DNA of 64,000 nucleotides from DASRBN01 sp035294305 (GTDB lineage Bacteria > Chloroflexota > Ktedonobacteria > Ktedonobacterales > Ktedonobacteraceae). The position numbers and the translations under genes are program-made. Shown piece after piece: positions 33,735 to 42,686 of this stretch. A model generated the notes under the pieces. It was given only the letters and a program-made list of their open reading frames with translations. It was not told the DNA's origin and ran no database searches. The stretch covers positions 124,001 through 188,000 of the forward strand of contig DATGLD010000021.1 of the NCBI GenBank assembly GCA_035294305.1. Reading direction: 5' to 3'. Every line of letters begins with the position of its first letter. Position 1 is the first letter of the stretch.

Positions 33735-35018
33735 ATGTCCGTTGAAATACATGTCCCAGAATTGGGGGAATCCATCGTTGATGCTGTCGTAGCGAACTGG
33801 CTCAAACATGAGGGCGATACAGTCAACACGGGTGATGCGCTGGTAGAACTGGAAACCGATAAGATCAATGTCGAAGTCAGTGCTGAACAAAGCGGCGTGC
33901 TGCAAAAAATTGTCAAACAGGAGGGAGAGGTGGTATCCGTAGGCGATGTGCTGGGGGTAATAGGCGAAGGCGCGGGCGAGGCGGCTACGCCTGCTCAGGA
34001 AGCATCCGCTCAAGTGGAGTTAGATGGGCAAAGGCCGGTGGAGGAACAGGCGCAGGTCCGTGCTGGCCAGGAAGCTAAGGGTGAGCAGCGACCGTCTTCT
34101 CCCCTGGCGCGCCGTATTGCTGCCGAGCATCATATTGATCTGGCGCAGGTGAAGGGGAATAGCCCGCATGGCCGCGTAACCAGGGAAGATGTCATCAGCT
34201 ACCTGGAGCAGAACAAGCAGGATGCGCCGCACCAGGCTACCGCAGCAGCTACGCAAGCACAGCCATCTGCACCGCCCGCGCCTGCAGCGAAGCCATCACC
34301 GGTCGTTGCCCCGCAGCCGGGTAGAGAGGAGCGTATCCGGCTCTCACGCAGGCGGCAGACGATTGCGCAGCGCCTGGTTGAGACGCAGCATACGGCGGCG
34401 ATGCTCACGACCTTCAATGAGATCGATATGAGCGCCGTCATGGAGGTGCGCAGCCGGCGTAAGGAGTCTTTTAAGGAAAGATATAATGTCTCGCTTGGCT
34501 TCATGTCCTTCTTCACCAAAGCAGTGGTAGGGGCGCTCAAAGCCTTCCCGCGCCTGAATTCCGAAATTCAAGGCAATGAGCTGGTCTTGAAGCATTATTA
34601 TGATATTGGAATAGCGGTTGGAGCAGAAGAGGGCCTGGTTGTGCCGGTGCTGCGAGATGCCGACCGCAAGAGTTTTGCTGAAATCGAGCGAGAAATTGCT
34701 GATCTTGCGAAGAAGGCGCGCGAAAATCAGTTGTCGCTGGCCGAGTTGCAAGGAGGGACGTTTACCATCACCAACGGTGGGGTGTTTGGTTCGCTGATGT
34801 CTACGCCAATTTTGAACGGGCCGCAGGCCGGTATTCTGGGTATGCATAAGATTGAACAGCGCCCAGTGGTTGTCGCGGGCCAGATAGTCATTCGACCGAT
34901 GATGTACGTCGCTTTATCGTATGATCACCGCATCGTGGATGGTCGGGAAGCCGTACAGTTTCTGGTGCGAGTGAAGGAATTGGTGGAGGACCCGGAGACC
35001 TTGCTGTTGGAGGGATAA
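33735..35018 (+). CDS. sucB: Dihydrolipoyllysine-residue succinyltransferase (oxoglutarate dehydrogenase E2)
   Basis: Core of the oxoglutarate dehydrogenase complex, 427 residues. Lipoyl domain (1-77) with the lipoylated Lys in LVELETDKINVEVSAEQ near residue 43. E3-binding domain (about 118-155: SPLARRIAAEHHIDLAQVKGNSPHGRVTREDV). Then an Ala/Pro-rich linker and the catalytic domain (about 195-427) ending SYDHRIVDGREAVQFL with the active-site His. The gene starts almost immediately after sucA and forms an operon with it. Confidence 0.97.
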   Translation: MSVEIHVPELGESIVDAVVANWLKHEGDTVNTGDALVELETDKINVEVSAEQSGVLQKIVKQEGEVVSVGDVLGVIGEGAGEAATPAQEASAQVELDGQRPVEEQAQVRAGQEAKGEQRPSSPLARRIAAEHHIDLAQVKGNSPHGRVTREDVISYLEQNKQDAPHQATAAATQAQPSAPPAPAAKPSPVVAPQPGREERIRLSRRRQTIAQRLVETQHTAAMLTTFNEIDMSAVMEVRSRRKESFKERYNVSLGFMSFFTKAVVGALKAFPRLNSEIQGNELVLKHYYDIGIAVGAEEGLVVPVLRDADRKSFAEIEREIADLAKKARENQLSLAELQGGTFTITNGGVFGSLMSTPILNGPQAGILGMHKIEQRPVVVAGQIVIRPMMYVALSYDHRIVDGREAVQFLVRVKELVEDPETLLLEG

Positions 35019-35187
35019 AACATCCCGGCCTGCACTCTCGACATAACTTGTCTCAACCTGTATAATCTAGGATGTGCCGGGTATAGCCCTGTTTATTCCT
35101 GATGGTACAATAGACGGAACCATTTGGGGAGCGATCTGGGAAATGCATGCTTAATCGGGTGGTACGAGAAGAGGAATTCGCCATACT

Positions 35188-36627
35188 ATGCAACAATATG
35201 GAAATACGGATGAAATGGATGCCCTGATTGGCAGGACATTAGGGCAATTTATCATAAGGGAGCGTATAGGTTCAGGTGGCATGGCAACGGTTTTCAAGGC
35301 CTACCAGTCCACCCTTGAGCGCTATGTCGCGATTAAAGTCCTACCCGCTTTTCATGCGCACGATCAAATTTTTGTGAAGCGTTTCGTGATGGAGGCTCGC
35401 TCTGTAGCGAGGCTGGCCCACCCGAATATTGTGCAGATACATGATTTTGGACAGGAAGACGATAATGTTTTCTATATTGTAATGGAGTATGTCGATGGTG
35501 GGACATTGAAGGACCGTTTGAAGATGAGGGCCTTAACGGTTCCTGAGTCGATTGATTTTGTGATCCAGGCGGCTGAAGGGCTCGGCTGTGCCCACAGCAA
35601 TGGGATCATCCATCGCGATGTGAAGCCTGCTAACATGCTGCTGCGCAAAGATGGGCATCTGCTGCTTTCCGATTTCGGCATTGCGAAAATGCTCGAGGGA
35701 ACGACGAATCTCACACGCGCCGGTACTGGCATCGGCACGCCGCAATATATGTCGCCGGAGCAGGGGACCGGCCAGCCGGTTGATCGCCGCAGCGATATTT
35801 ATTCGCTGGGCATCGTGCTCTACCACTGTTTGACAGGTCGCGTCCCTTTTAACTCGGATAACCCACTCTCGATAACGGTAAAGCACCTGAATGAGCCCTT
35901 GCCAATCGAGAACCTGCGCAAGATGGGTGTACCTTACCCTGTGGAGCAGGTTGTTTCGAAGATGACCGCGAAGTCTCCATCAGATCGCTACCAGTCGGTA
36001 GATGAGCTCATCGATGCGTTGACAGCGGCGCTTTCAGCCTCTCACCTGTCTTTACCGCGCTGGCGATCAGGCATTCAGCCTATCTCGGCGGCCGTTCCGG
36101 AAGTGCCGCCACAAGCACATAAAGCATCCGGCCCGCTGCTATACACTCCCCCTGTGGGTTCGCAGCCCCTGGCTCCTATTTCGCGGCCATCGCTGGTAAC
36201 AGTACCATGTTTCCGCTGCGGTCAGTCGAATCCGAGCGACCGCCTGTTTTGTACATCCTGCGGATATGAGCTTTCGGATAGGCGTGCGGCGGCTGACCGC
36301 TTTATGGGGCCAAATGGTCGTCCTATTCTTGCGCGGCTTTCGATCCAAAATGGGCCGATGGCGGGCCGCGCATACATGTTTCACCAGGATATCACAACGA
36401 TTGGCCGCACAAATGGCAATGACCTCATCATCTCGGGGCGCACTGTTTCGCGCAATCACGCGCGCCTCTGGTTTGATAATGGCCGCTGGTATATCGCAGA
36501 TATGAAGAGTGCGAATGGAACGGTGGTAAACAATGTGCGGCTGCAACCGCATGTGCCAACCCCATTAAATGATAACGACGTGATCAATTTTGGTGACGAG
36601 GTGGTGGTTTTTAACATCGTGTACTAG
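35188..36627 (+). CDS. Soluble Ser/Thr kinase with zinc ribbon and FHA domain
   Basis: 479 residues. Kinase domain (about 20-285): RIGSGGMATVFKAYQ, AIKVLPA, HRDVKPANMLL, SDFGIAK and GTPQYMSPEQ are intact. Then a Pro-rich linker, a Cys4 zinc ribbon (CFRCGQSNPSDRLFCTSCG, about 344-362) and a C-terminal FHA domain (about 378-479: ITTIGRTNGNDLIISGRTVSRNHARL). No membrane helix. The FHA domain binds phosphothreonine peptides, so self-phosphorylation or reading of other kinases' targets is likely. The ribosome site is loosely spaced. Not in an obvious operon with sucB. Confidence 0.93.
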   Translation: MQQYGNTDEMDALIGRTLGQFIIRERIGSGGMATVFKAYQSTLERYVAIKVLPAFHAHDQIFVKRFVMEARSVARLAHPNIVQIHDFGQEDDNVFYIVMEYVDGGTLKDRLKMRALTVPESIDFVIQAAEGLGCAHSNGIIHRDVKPANMLLRKDGHLLLSDFGIAKMLEGTTNLTRAGTGIGTPQYMSPEQGTGQPVDRRSDIYSLGIVLYHCLTGRVPFNSDNPLSITVKHLNEPLPIENLRKMGVPYPVEQVVSKMTAKSPSDRYQSVDELIDALTAALSASHLSLPRWRSGIQPISAAVPEVPPQAHKASGPLLYTPPVGSQPLAPISRPSLVTVPCFRCGQSNPSDRLFCTSCGYELSDRRAAADRFMGPNGRPILARLSIQNGPMAGRAYMFHQDITTIGRTNGNDLIISGRTVSRNHARLWFDNGRWYIADMKSANGTVVNNVRLQPHVPTPLNDNDVINFGDEVVVFNIVY

Positions 36628-36698
36628 GCTTCACTACTATCCATGTGAGCCATCACAGGTTTCACAGCAGTCCCATATTGTTAGGAAGGTTCAATCAA

Positions 36699-37238
36699 AT
36701 GAGTTCCATCAATCCTGTAATTCAGGTAGCGCAACAAATGCTGCTAGGAGGTGCGGTCAAACAAAATCATGCGCTTGAGCACGCAACAATTGTGTTGTTG
36801 AGCAGAAAATATCCCGAAGTTCGCTTTGCCGGTATCTCTTTTGCCGCGGGCTTTTTCGTGTTCGGGGAGGTGCCGACCGAGGCAATTCTGCCGGCAGCGC
36901 AGGAAGCTCTCACCCTCTTGCGTACAACCACGCCGGAGCTGGCGATTCACGAGCGCTGCGGCACCAATCTGGCGGTGTCGGGAATGCTGACCGGTCTGTC
37001 GGCAATGACGGTGGCCCGCATGCGCAAGCCATTCAGCACGGCCAATAATGTCATCCTGGCCGCAACCGCTGCCCTGATCCTGGCACGTCCATTGGGGCTA
37101 CTAGTTCAGCGCTATGTCACAACGCAGACTCCTAACGCGTCCATGAAGATTACTGGCGTGTCACGCCGCATGTTCTTTGGCACTCCGGCTCATTTTGTTA
37201 GCACGGATAATCCGGAAGCCGCCGGCCTGTTCTCTTGA
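36699..37238 (+). CDS. DUF6391-like membrane-associated protein
   Basis: 179 residues. Conserved KQNHALEHATIVLLSRKYP near residue 24 with an invariant-looking His pair (NHALEH), then AGISFAAGFFVFGEVP, and a hydrophobic segment near 128-152 (VILAATAALILARPLGLLV). This pattern is found in DUF6391 proteins of Chloroflexi and cyanobacteria, whose function is unknown. The start MSSINP was chosen behind TTAGGAAGG instead of an in-frame ATG 18 codons upstream. A hairpin at 37279 may end its transcript before the sulfurtransferase. Confidence 0.7.
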   Translation: MSSINPVIQVAQQMLLGGAVKQNHALEHATIVLLSRKYPEVRFAGISFAAGFFVFGEVPTEAILPAAQEALTLLRTTTPELAIHERCGTNLAVSGMLTGLSAMTVARMRKPFSTANNVILAATAALILARPLGLLVQRYVTTQTPNASMKITGVSRRMFFGTPAHFVSTDNPEAAGLFS

Positions 37239-37278
37239 TAGCTGTGAGCGCTGTCAACAAAGACTCTGTAGAAAAAGT

Positions 37279-37299
37279 GGGACGCCTGTGTTGCGTCCC
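37279..37299 (+). terminator. Hairpin between DUF6391 and the sulfurtransferase gene
   Basis: GGGACGC/GCGTCCC with a 7-nt loop, followed by TACATTTTGTTATTTTC. The T-rich tail is imperfect but could end the upstream transcript. It lies 38 bases before the sulfurtransferase start. Confidence 0.5.
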
Positions 37300-37336
37300 T
37301 ACATTTTGTTATTTTCATCTAACTCAGGAGGTCCGT

Positions 37337-38209
37337 ATGGAACGCAGCCGTTTTCTGGTGGAAACGACCTGGCTGGCCGAGCATTTGAATGATCCCCACT
37401 TGCGAGTTGTAGATATGCGTGGCTATGTGCGTACAGTAGAGCGAAATGGGGTTCAGGATGCGTTGTATGTGGGAGCGCGAGACGAATATGAACAGGGCCA
37501 TATTCCCGGCGCTTTGTATATCGATTGGACAAGCGATATCGTTGATCCGGATGATGCTGTAGAGGCCCAGGTGGCGCCCGCGGAGCGTTTCGCCGAGGTC
37601 ATGGGGCGGCTGGGCATCGGGGACCAGCACCTGGTTGTGGCTTATGATGCGCATCCTGCCTCGCAGTTTGCCACGCGCCTGTGGTGGGCACTCAACTATT
37701 ATGGCCATGACCAGGTCGTGGTATTGAATGGAGGCTTGCCCAAATGGCAGCGCGAGAATCTGCCATTGACCGGTGCCGTGCCTGTTTATCCTGCGGCGAC
37801 ATTTACTCCTGTTGTTCAACCACAATTGCGCACTACTGCTGGCGAAGTGCTCTCTTTGCTTGGCCAGCAGGGAGTGAGGCTTGTCGACGCGCGCGATCGC
37901 GGCCAGTATACGGGAGAGATTGTGCGGGGGCATGGACGCCCAGGTCACATTCCAGGCGCTATCAATATTCCACGCGAGGAACTGGTCGATCCGGCGACGG
38001 GAACGTTTCGCAGCAATGAAGAACTCGCGCAAGTTTTTTCCGCGGCAAACGTGTCACCGGAGGAGCGTGTGATTGCGTATTGTAATGGAGGCGTGGCGGC
38101 GACGACCGTTCTTTTTAGCCTCGCCATGCTTGGCTACCCACGATTGGCCAATTATGACGGCTCCTGGAACGAGTGGGGCAAACGCCAGGAACTGCCGGCG
38201 GAATTCTAG
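37337..38209 (+). CDS. Thiosulfate/3-mercaptopyruvate sulfurtransferase
   Basis: Tandem-rhodanese protein of 290 residues, probably cytosolic. The first, inactive rhodanese domain has RVVDMRGYV and GHIPGALYIDW. The second has LVDARDRGQYTGEI, GHIPGAINIPREEL and the catalytic loop YCNGGVAAT (active-site Cys near residue 250). The CNGGVA loop is closer to thiosulfate-type enzymes than to the CGSGVTA loop of mercaptopyruvate enzymes. Substrate choice is inferred from this. Start follows CAGGAGGTCCGT. The APH-like gene follows after 28 bases. Confidence 0.93.
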   Translation: MERSRFLVETTWLAEHLNDPHLRVVDMRGYVRTVERNGVQDALYVGARDEYEQGHIPGALYIDWTSDIVDPDDAVEAQVAPAERFAEVMGRLGIGDQHLVVAYDAHPASQFATRLWWALNYYGHDQVVVLNGGLPKWQRENLPLTGAVPVYPAATFTPVVQPQLRTTAGEVLSLLGQQGVRLVDARDRGQYTGEIVRGHGRPGHIPGAINIPREELVDPATGTFRSNEELAQVFSAANVSPEERVIAYCNGGVAATTVLFSLAMLGYPRLANYDGSWNEWGKRQELPAEF

Positions 38210-38237
38210 TTGCAATGGAGGGTACCGGGTCGCTCTT

Positions 38238-39329
38238 ATGCAAGAAGATGGACTGGAAGAGACACCGCAAGACTTGCTTGATCTCACCGAGGTGATGCAT
38301 GCCTTTGGTGTGAGCGAATGGAATAACCTGGGCCCTGTTGCTTCTGCGCACGATGGGTCGTCAGGCCTGCTGGTTGAGATTGCCGGCCAGCGCTATATCC
38401 TTAAAGAACCGCCTGGCGGTTTGCTCGAGGAAGATAGCAGCCATCGCTATGCTTTCCAACGCTATCTCCGCGAGTCGGGTATTCCGGTACCCTCTTTGTG
38501 GCTGACTCCACAGGGAGAGCCGGCGCTAACAATCGGTGAAGATGTATTTGAACTCTGGCAATGGATTGATGGTGAGGTATATGATTCGAAGCATCCTCGC
38601 AGCTTGCAGTGGGTAGCGGCAGCGGGAGAAATGCTGGCGCGTATCCATCAAGCCTCACGTCGTTATCCTGGTTCAGAGCACCGCTGGCCCTCAGAGGTTC
38701 AGGCGGGTGGACTGGTGCAAGGATGGTTGAACTTCGCGCGTGCCATAGCGGATCAAAGTGAAGTGCATGCTATTGCCGCAGCTTTATCGAATGTGATTGA
38801 TCAATGGGAAGCAGTTTTGCCTGTTGCCATGATGTCCATCGGCTCCGGTCGTGGCCTACCTGAGTTCAATATTCACGGCGACTATACCCCTATGCATTTG
38901 CGTTTTGAGGGCGAGGCAGTGTGCGCGGTTTCAGGATGGGATGCTTCGCGCTGGGAGAAACGTCTGATTGAACTTGCCTACACGCTTTTTTCATTTAGCG
39001 CGTTGGAATGGCGAACGGATAGCCCTTTGACAAGACCTCTGATGAAACGTGGCTTCGATCCTGTACGTATGAGGCGCTTTTTAGCAGCATATGGTGCCCT
39101 TTATCCGCCTGTCCCCGGTGAGGCGGCGCTCCTCGCCGATGCTCTGATGCTGGTAACGCCGATTATTACCGCAAACGGCCCGCTCGAAGATATCTTCTAT
39201 GCTGAAGAGAACATCGAAGAAATATTGATTGATGACGTATTGGAAAGGCTTGCCTGGGCAACATCTCTACCGGCCTGGCTCGGCCGTATGCGTAGTGCGA
39301 TTGCTGAGATGTGGGAGTGCTTAGAATAG
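38238..39329 (+). CDS. Aminoglycoside-phosphotransferase-fold kinase (Ser/Thr kinase-like), altered active site
   Basis: 363 residues of the APH/choline-kinase fold. GLLVEIAGQRYILKEPPGG is the ATP-lysine strand region, FQRYLRESGIPVPSLWLT the hinge side, and GEMLARIHQAS the conserved helix. The catalytic loop is NIHGDYTPMHL where the usual pattern is HGDxxxxN: the Asp is kept but the Asn is replaced by His. The Mg-binding motif is reduced to GWDASRWEKRLIELAYTLFSF. It may phosphorylate a small molecule or be inactive. Probably cotranscribed with the sulfurtransferase gene. Confidence 0.8.
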   Translation: MQEDGLEETPQDLLDLTEVMHAFGVSEWNNLGPVASAHDGSSGLLVEIAGQRYILKEPPGGLLEEDSSHRYAFQRYLRESGIPVPSLWLTPQGEPALTIGEDVFELWQWIDGEVYDSKHPRSLQWVAAAGEMLARIHQASRRYPGSEHRWPSEVQAGGLVQGWLNFARAIADQSEVHAIAAALSNVIDQWEAVLPVAMMSIGSGRGLPEFNIHGDYTPMHLRFEGEAVCAVSGWDASRWEKRLIELAYTLFSFSALEWRTDSPLTRPLMKRGFDPVRMRRFLAAYGALYPPVPGEAALLADALMLVTPIITANGPLEDIFYAEENIEEILIDDVLERLAWATSLPAWLGRMRSAIAEMWECLE

Positions 39330-39421
39330 CGCTATTCATTATTTCTCTTTGGACTGTTATGGGGGGCCATCTTTGGAGTACTGGGGCCTCTGTCAAGTTG
39401 AGTCGTGGGCAGTGGAGGCAC

Positions 39422-39952
39422 ATGATTTTCCAGTATTTGCGTGCTAACAGCCCGTCGAGGATAACAGGCACGATTGCCGGCGCTCTTGCGGCTTGTGGCC
39501 TGGGCATCGCGCTTTCTCTGCTCTTTGTGTTGGGATTCCTTGCCTATAGCACCTATTCCATCCCTTTGTTCACCCATAATCTGTGTGATTACAACTTTGG
39601 TTATGGAGATTGGCAGATTGTAACTGCCTGGGGAATCGCCCAGGGACCACTCATAGCCGCAAATCTGTTCTTCTACTCTCTTGGTGCGCCTTTTACAGTC
39701 AACGTTCCACAGGCCATTGGTGATGCCTGTTTTTTTACAGGTAATCCACATACTACACACCTGGCTTTGAGTATGTTTACCGGAACTCCTCATTTGCCAC
39801 AGTGGACGTATGCCTTGCTGCTTATCCCGGTAGTAAGTCTTTTCCTTGGTGGCAGGGTGAGTGCCGCTATTGCCAGGCCAAAGGGAGTGGGTGCTGCTTC
39901 CGGCAGGAAATCAGCAATTTGCGCCGGCGCCAGTACCTGTACAGCCTGCTAG
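39422..39952 (+). CDS. Membrane protein, probable 5' part of a frameshifted gene
   Basis: 176 residues with hydrophobic segments near 14-42, 70-90 and 130-150. It ends in a Cys/Ala-rich tail (GASTCTAC) that does not look like a protein domain. The downstream gene overlaps it by 92 bases in another frame and begins with coherent coding sequence in the overlap. A single-base indel between about 39861 and 39950 would fuse the two into one protein of about 390 residues with a multi-helix membrane part and PKD repeats. Start after GTGGAGGCAC. No family recognised. Confidence 0.55.
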   Translation: MIFQYLRANSPSRITGTIAGALAACGLGIALSLLFVLGFLAYSTYSIPLFTHNLCDYNFGYGDWQIVTAWGIAQGPLIAANLFFYSLGAPFTVNVPQAIGDACFFTGNPHTTHLALSMFTGTPHLPQWTYALLLIPVVSLFLGGRVSAAIARPKGVGAASGRKSAICAGASTCTAC

Positions 39953-40592
39953 TCGTGGAACGGGACGCGCGCGCAGCCAGCTCTCTTTCCTTGCCTTACT
40001 TGTTGTGGTAATAGCGCTCATTGCGGCAGGTATGTCGGTGATGCAGTGGTCGGCAATGCGGGCCGTGACCCTGGGATTTCCAAAACCAACGGTACAGATT
40101 ATATCGTCCAACACCGGCTCGTACAGAACATCTGATGCTGTACAATTCTCGGCTAGCGCTATTGGAAGAGACCTCAGTTACTTCTGGGATTTTGGAGATG
40201 GGAGCGGTGCAAATGGGGCCCATGTCAGTCACACATTCAGCAGGGCTGGCTCTTATACGGTTATAGTGACTGTGGTAGACGCTATAGATCAGTCGAGTAG
40301 AGCCAGTGTCTCTGTAACTATTTTACCCGTATTGCCAACCGCGACGTTCACTTTCTCGTACGCCTATGGCGATTACGTCGGTTTCGACGCCAGTGGCTCA
40401 ACTTCCGACCCAGGTACGAATATAGCCAGCTACTTCTGGAATTTTGGCGATGGAAGCACCGATACTACTTACACCCCGTCAGAATATCATTACTATAATT
40501 CAAGCGGGTCATACACTGTTACTCTGGTGGTGACCGATTCTGCGGGACAGCAGAGTAGTCCATACTCTCAAGCGGTATACCCTCAATATTGA
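39861..40592 (+). CDS. PKD-repeat surface protein, probable 3' part of a frameshifted gene
   Basis: 243 residues. A Pro-rich opening (APAPVPVQPASRGTG), one membrane helix (about 43-65) and two PKD domains (about 78-153 and 157-240). Each PKD domain has the diagnostic WDFGDGS or WNFGDGS motif and a SYTV-x-VTD strand. PKD domains mediate protein or carbohydrate contacts outside the cell. It has no good ribosome site of its own (ATG inside the upstream gene), which supports the idea that it belongs with the 39422 gene. Confidence 0.65.
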   Translation: MPLLPGQREWVLLPAGNQQFAPAPVPVQPASRGTGRARSQLSFLALLVVVIALIAAGMSVMQWSAMRAVTLGFPKPTVQIISSNTGSYRTSDAVQFSASAIGRDLSYFWDFGDGSGANGAHVSHTFSRAGSYTVIVTVVDAIDQSSRASVSVTILPVLPTATFTFSYAYGDYVGFDASGSTSDPGTNIASYFWNFGDGSTDTTYTPSEYHYYNSSGSYTVTLVVTDSAGQQSSPYSQAVYPQY

Positions 40593-40696
40593 TGAGGCGG
40601 AATTACGCAGGCATGATAGTGATGAATGAGCGAGGTGAGGTTTCATCCTTTGTCCCTCCTGATTTGTATTCCTTGTTTTTCAGGACGGGACGGCCC

Positions 40697-41596
40697 TTAC
40701 TTTATATAGAAATCATAAGCCTCTTGCAGCCGCGGGCAATTCACCCCATGTTCTTTTGCGCGCCGCAGTAGCGGAGCAAAAAGCGCTTCTGCCTCGTGTG
40801 GCTGGTTGGCCCATACATCACGCGCGAACGAGGAATCGGCCTGTGGGTCGAAGCGCCCCGCAACGGCAAGGCTGGCCGCTCCAGCATCTTCCAGCATGGA
40901 AATACCACTGGCTCGCGCAATATTCCCGACCTCTCGCGCTATTTCTGCCCAACGAGAGCGCAAGCGGGCATCTTGGCGAATTTTGCCGATAGGCAGGCGC
41001 GTCTCAGCATTGACGATGGCGAAAGGTACCAGGAAGAGCTGCTTCATCCACATACGCCGCTCGATGTCATCTACCAGCGCCGCTTCAACATCCGCGCTTT
41101 CGAGCGCATTGACCATTGGAAGCAGCCTGGTACGATGTTGAACCGGCAGAAATAATTGCGCAACGCCAGGTTTGATATCGATCACGCCGGGGGAGATGAT
41201 GTTTGCGCCGACATATAAAACTCCCATTGCCGCTCTTTCGTTGCCGTACAGTGCGGACACAGCATCATATGCGGCGAAACCATTTTGTACAGTGACGAGC
41301 AGTGTTTCAGGCGTGATACGTGAGGCTATCTCTTCCAGTAATGCCGGGATGTCGTAGGATTTGGTTGTCAGTAAGATAACAGGGGCGAACCGCTTGACAT
41401 CATCGAGTGCGATACTATTGACCGGCGCATAGATAGTGCGCTTATTTTCGGATACAATTGTCAGCCCCACCTGTTGTAGCTGGCGTAGGGCGTTGCCACG
41501 CGAGATGATACGAGGAGGTAGGCCTCCGCGATACAGGGAAGAAGCCAGAAATCCTCCTGCTCCCCCTATACCGATGATATCGATGGCTGTTTCCAT
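40697..41596 (-). CDS. Ketopantoate reductase-like (PanE/ApbA family) oxidoreductase
   Basis: NADPH-dependent reductase of the pantothenate pathway or a related 2-oxoacid reductase. 299 residues. Rossmann motif IIGIGGAGGFLASSLYRGG near residue 7. LLTTKSYDIPALLEEI near 75, VQNGFAAYDAV near 105, and the C-terminal helical domain with KQLFLVPFAIVNAETRLPIG (containing the conserved substrate Asn and Lys region). The start is preceded by AGGAGG. It lies 10 bases downstream of homoserine dehydrogenase, an unusual partner, so the substrate may not be ketopantoate. Confidence 0.85.
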   Translation of the reverse strand: METAIDIIGIGGAGGFLASSLYRGGLPPRIISRGNALRQLQQVGLTIVSENKRTIYAPVNSIALDDVKRFAPVILLTTKSYDIPALLEEIASRITPETLLVTVQNGFAAYDAVSALYGNERAAMGVLYVGANIISPGVIDIKPGVAQLFLPVQHRTRLLPMVNALESADVEAALVDDIERRMWMKQLFLVPFAIVNAETRLPIGKIRQDARLRSRWAEIAREVGNIARASGISMLEDAGAASLAVAGRFDPQADSSFARDVWANQPHEAEALFAPLLRRAKEHGVNCPRLQEAYDFYIK

Positions 41597-41606
41597 AAAT
41601 TCCTCC

Positions 41607-42686
41607 TTAGAAGCCGGGTGTTGCGTTGCGGAGTTGTTGGATAGTAATCAGGTCACTGAGCACACCGTATGCCGTCTGTAAGACGCCTGTATTATGTTCG
41701 ATCAGGGTGATTGTTCCCATGGCCTCGGTCTGGATCGATATGATGCCCGTTCCATCTTTGCCCATATACAATACATCATCGGAGCCGATGCGTTGGGGGC
41801 GAACTTCCGCGACGAGGATGCCGTGTTTACGATGAGCCTGGCTGACCAGGCGATACGGCGAACCGGCCAGAGCCGCTGCACAAATATCGTCAGGGGTGAG
41901 ATCTCGGATGCCTTGACGCTCGACCATGGATGGTTGCCACTGGCCTTCGAGCAGCGAATTGGCGAGAATGGTCGTCTTCATTACAGCGTCCCACCCATCC
42001 AGGTCATACCACGGATCGACCTCGGTCACCCCTGCCTGCTGCGCTCTACTGATCGCCTCATCACGTGAATAACCCTGTTCCATCAGGTTCAAGACAATAC
42101 TACTTGTCGTATTGAGGAGCGCTCTGAAGGACTGTATGCCTACGGCCGGTAATGTGAACTGTGAAAGGTTAATCAAGGGAAGACCGTCCATAACTGCCGA
42201 TTCGAAGCGGAATTGCACATCGTTGCGGCGCGCCGACGCCTCGAGTTCGGCCTGCGCAAAAGCGACCGGCCCTTTATTCGCTGTTACCACATCCATACCT
42301 GCTTCCAAAGCCTGCTGGATATGTGCCAACGCCGGTTGCCCGTTCCGCGGGTTAAGTGTGGTGAGTTCGATCAGGACAGAGGCCCCGGCGGCTTTCCCAT
42401 CTTGAATGAACTTCCCGGCATTTTCCACGCGTTTACTCGTGCTGCGAAGCAGGCTTTGTGGGTCCTGCTCGAGCGCAAGGTCGGTGGCATCCACACCGTC
42501 GGGGTGGACGTAAAAGCCCTTGCTGCGCGAGCCGATCCCGCTAATTACCGGGCGCATACCTAACTCGCGGCCCATCCATTCGCTCCGTGATGCGAGAAGA
42601 GGAAGGAATGCCTGGGCTACGTGGCCATAGCCTAGCAAGAGCAGGCGTAATGGAGGGAGTAATGCAGAGAGAGACGTTTCGCTCAT
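41607..42686 (-). CDS. hom: Homoserine dehydrogenase (short form without ACT domain)
   Basis: Converts aspartate semialdehyde to homoserine with NAD(P)H. 359 residues, shorter than the ACT-domain enzymes. Rossmann motif LLLGYGHVAQAFLPLL near residue 17. ASVLIELTTLN near 100, VVTANKGPVAF near 134, and the catalytic region LLNTTSSIVLNLMEQG with QAGVTEVDPWYDLDGWDAVMKTTILANSL (the conserved Glu-x-Asp and Lys). The ribosome site is weak. Its first 146 bases overlap the 3' end of the upstream kinase frame. Followed closely by the ketopantoate-reductase-like gene. Confidence 0.9.
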   Translation of the reverse strand: MSETSLSALLPPLRLLLLGYGHVAQAFLPLLASRSEWMGRELGMRPVISGIGSRSKGFYVHPDGVDATDLALEQDPQSLLRSTSKRVENAGKFIQDGKAAGASVLIELTTLNPRNGQPALAHIQQALEAGMDVVTANKGPVAFAQAELEASARRNDVQFRFESAVMDGLPLINLSQFTLPAVGIQSFRALLNTTSSIVLNLMEQGYSRDEAISRAQQAGVTEVDPWYDLDGWDAVMKTTILANSLLEGQWQPSMVERQGIRDLTPDDICAAALAGSPYRLVSQAHRKHGILVAEVRPQRIGSDDVLYMGKDGTGIISIQTEAMGTITLIEHNTGVLQTAYGVLSDLITIQQLRNATPGF

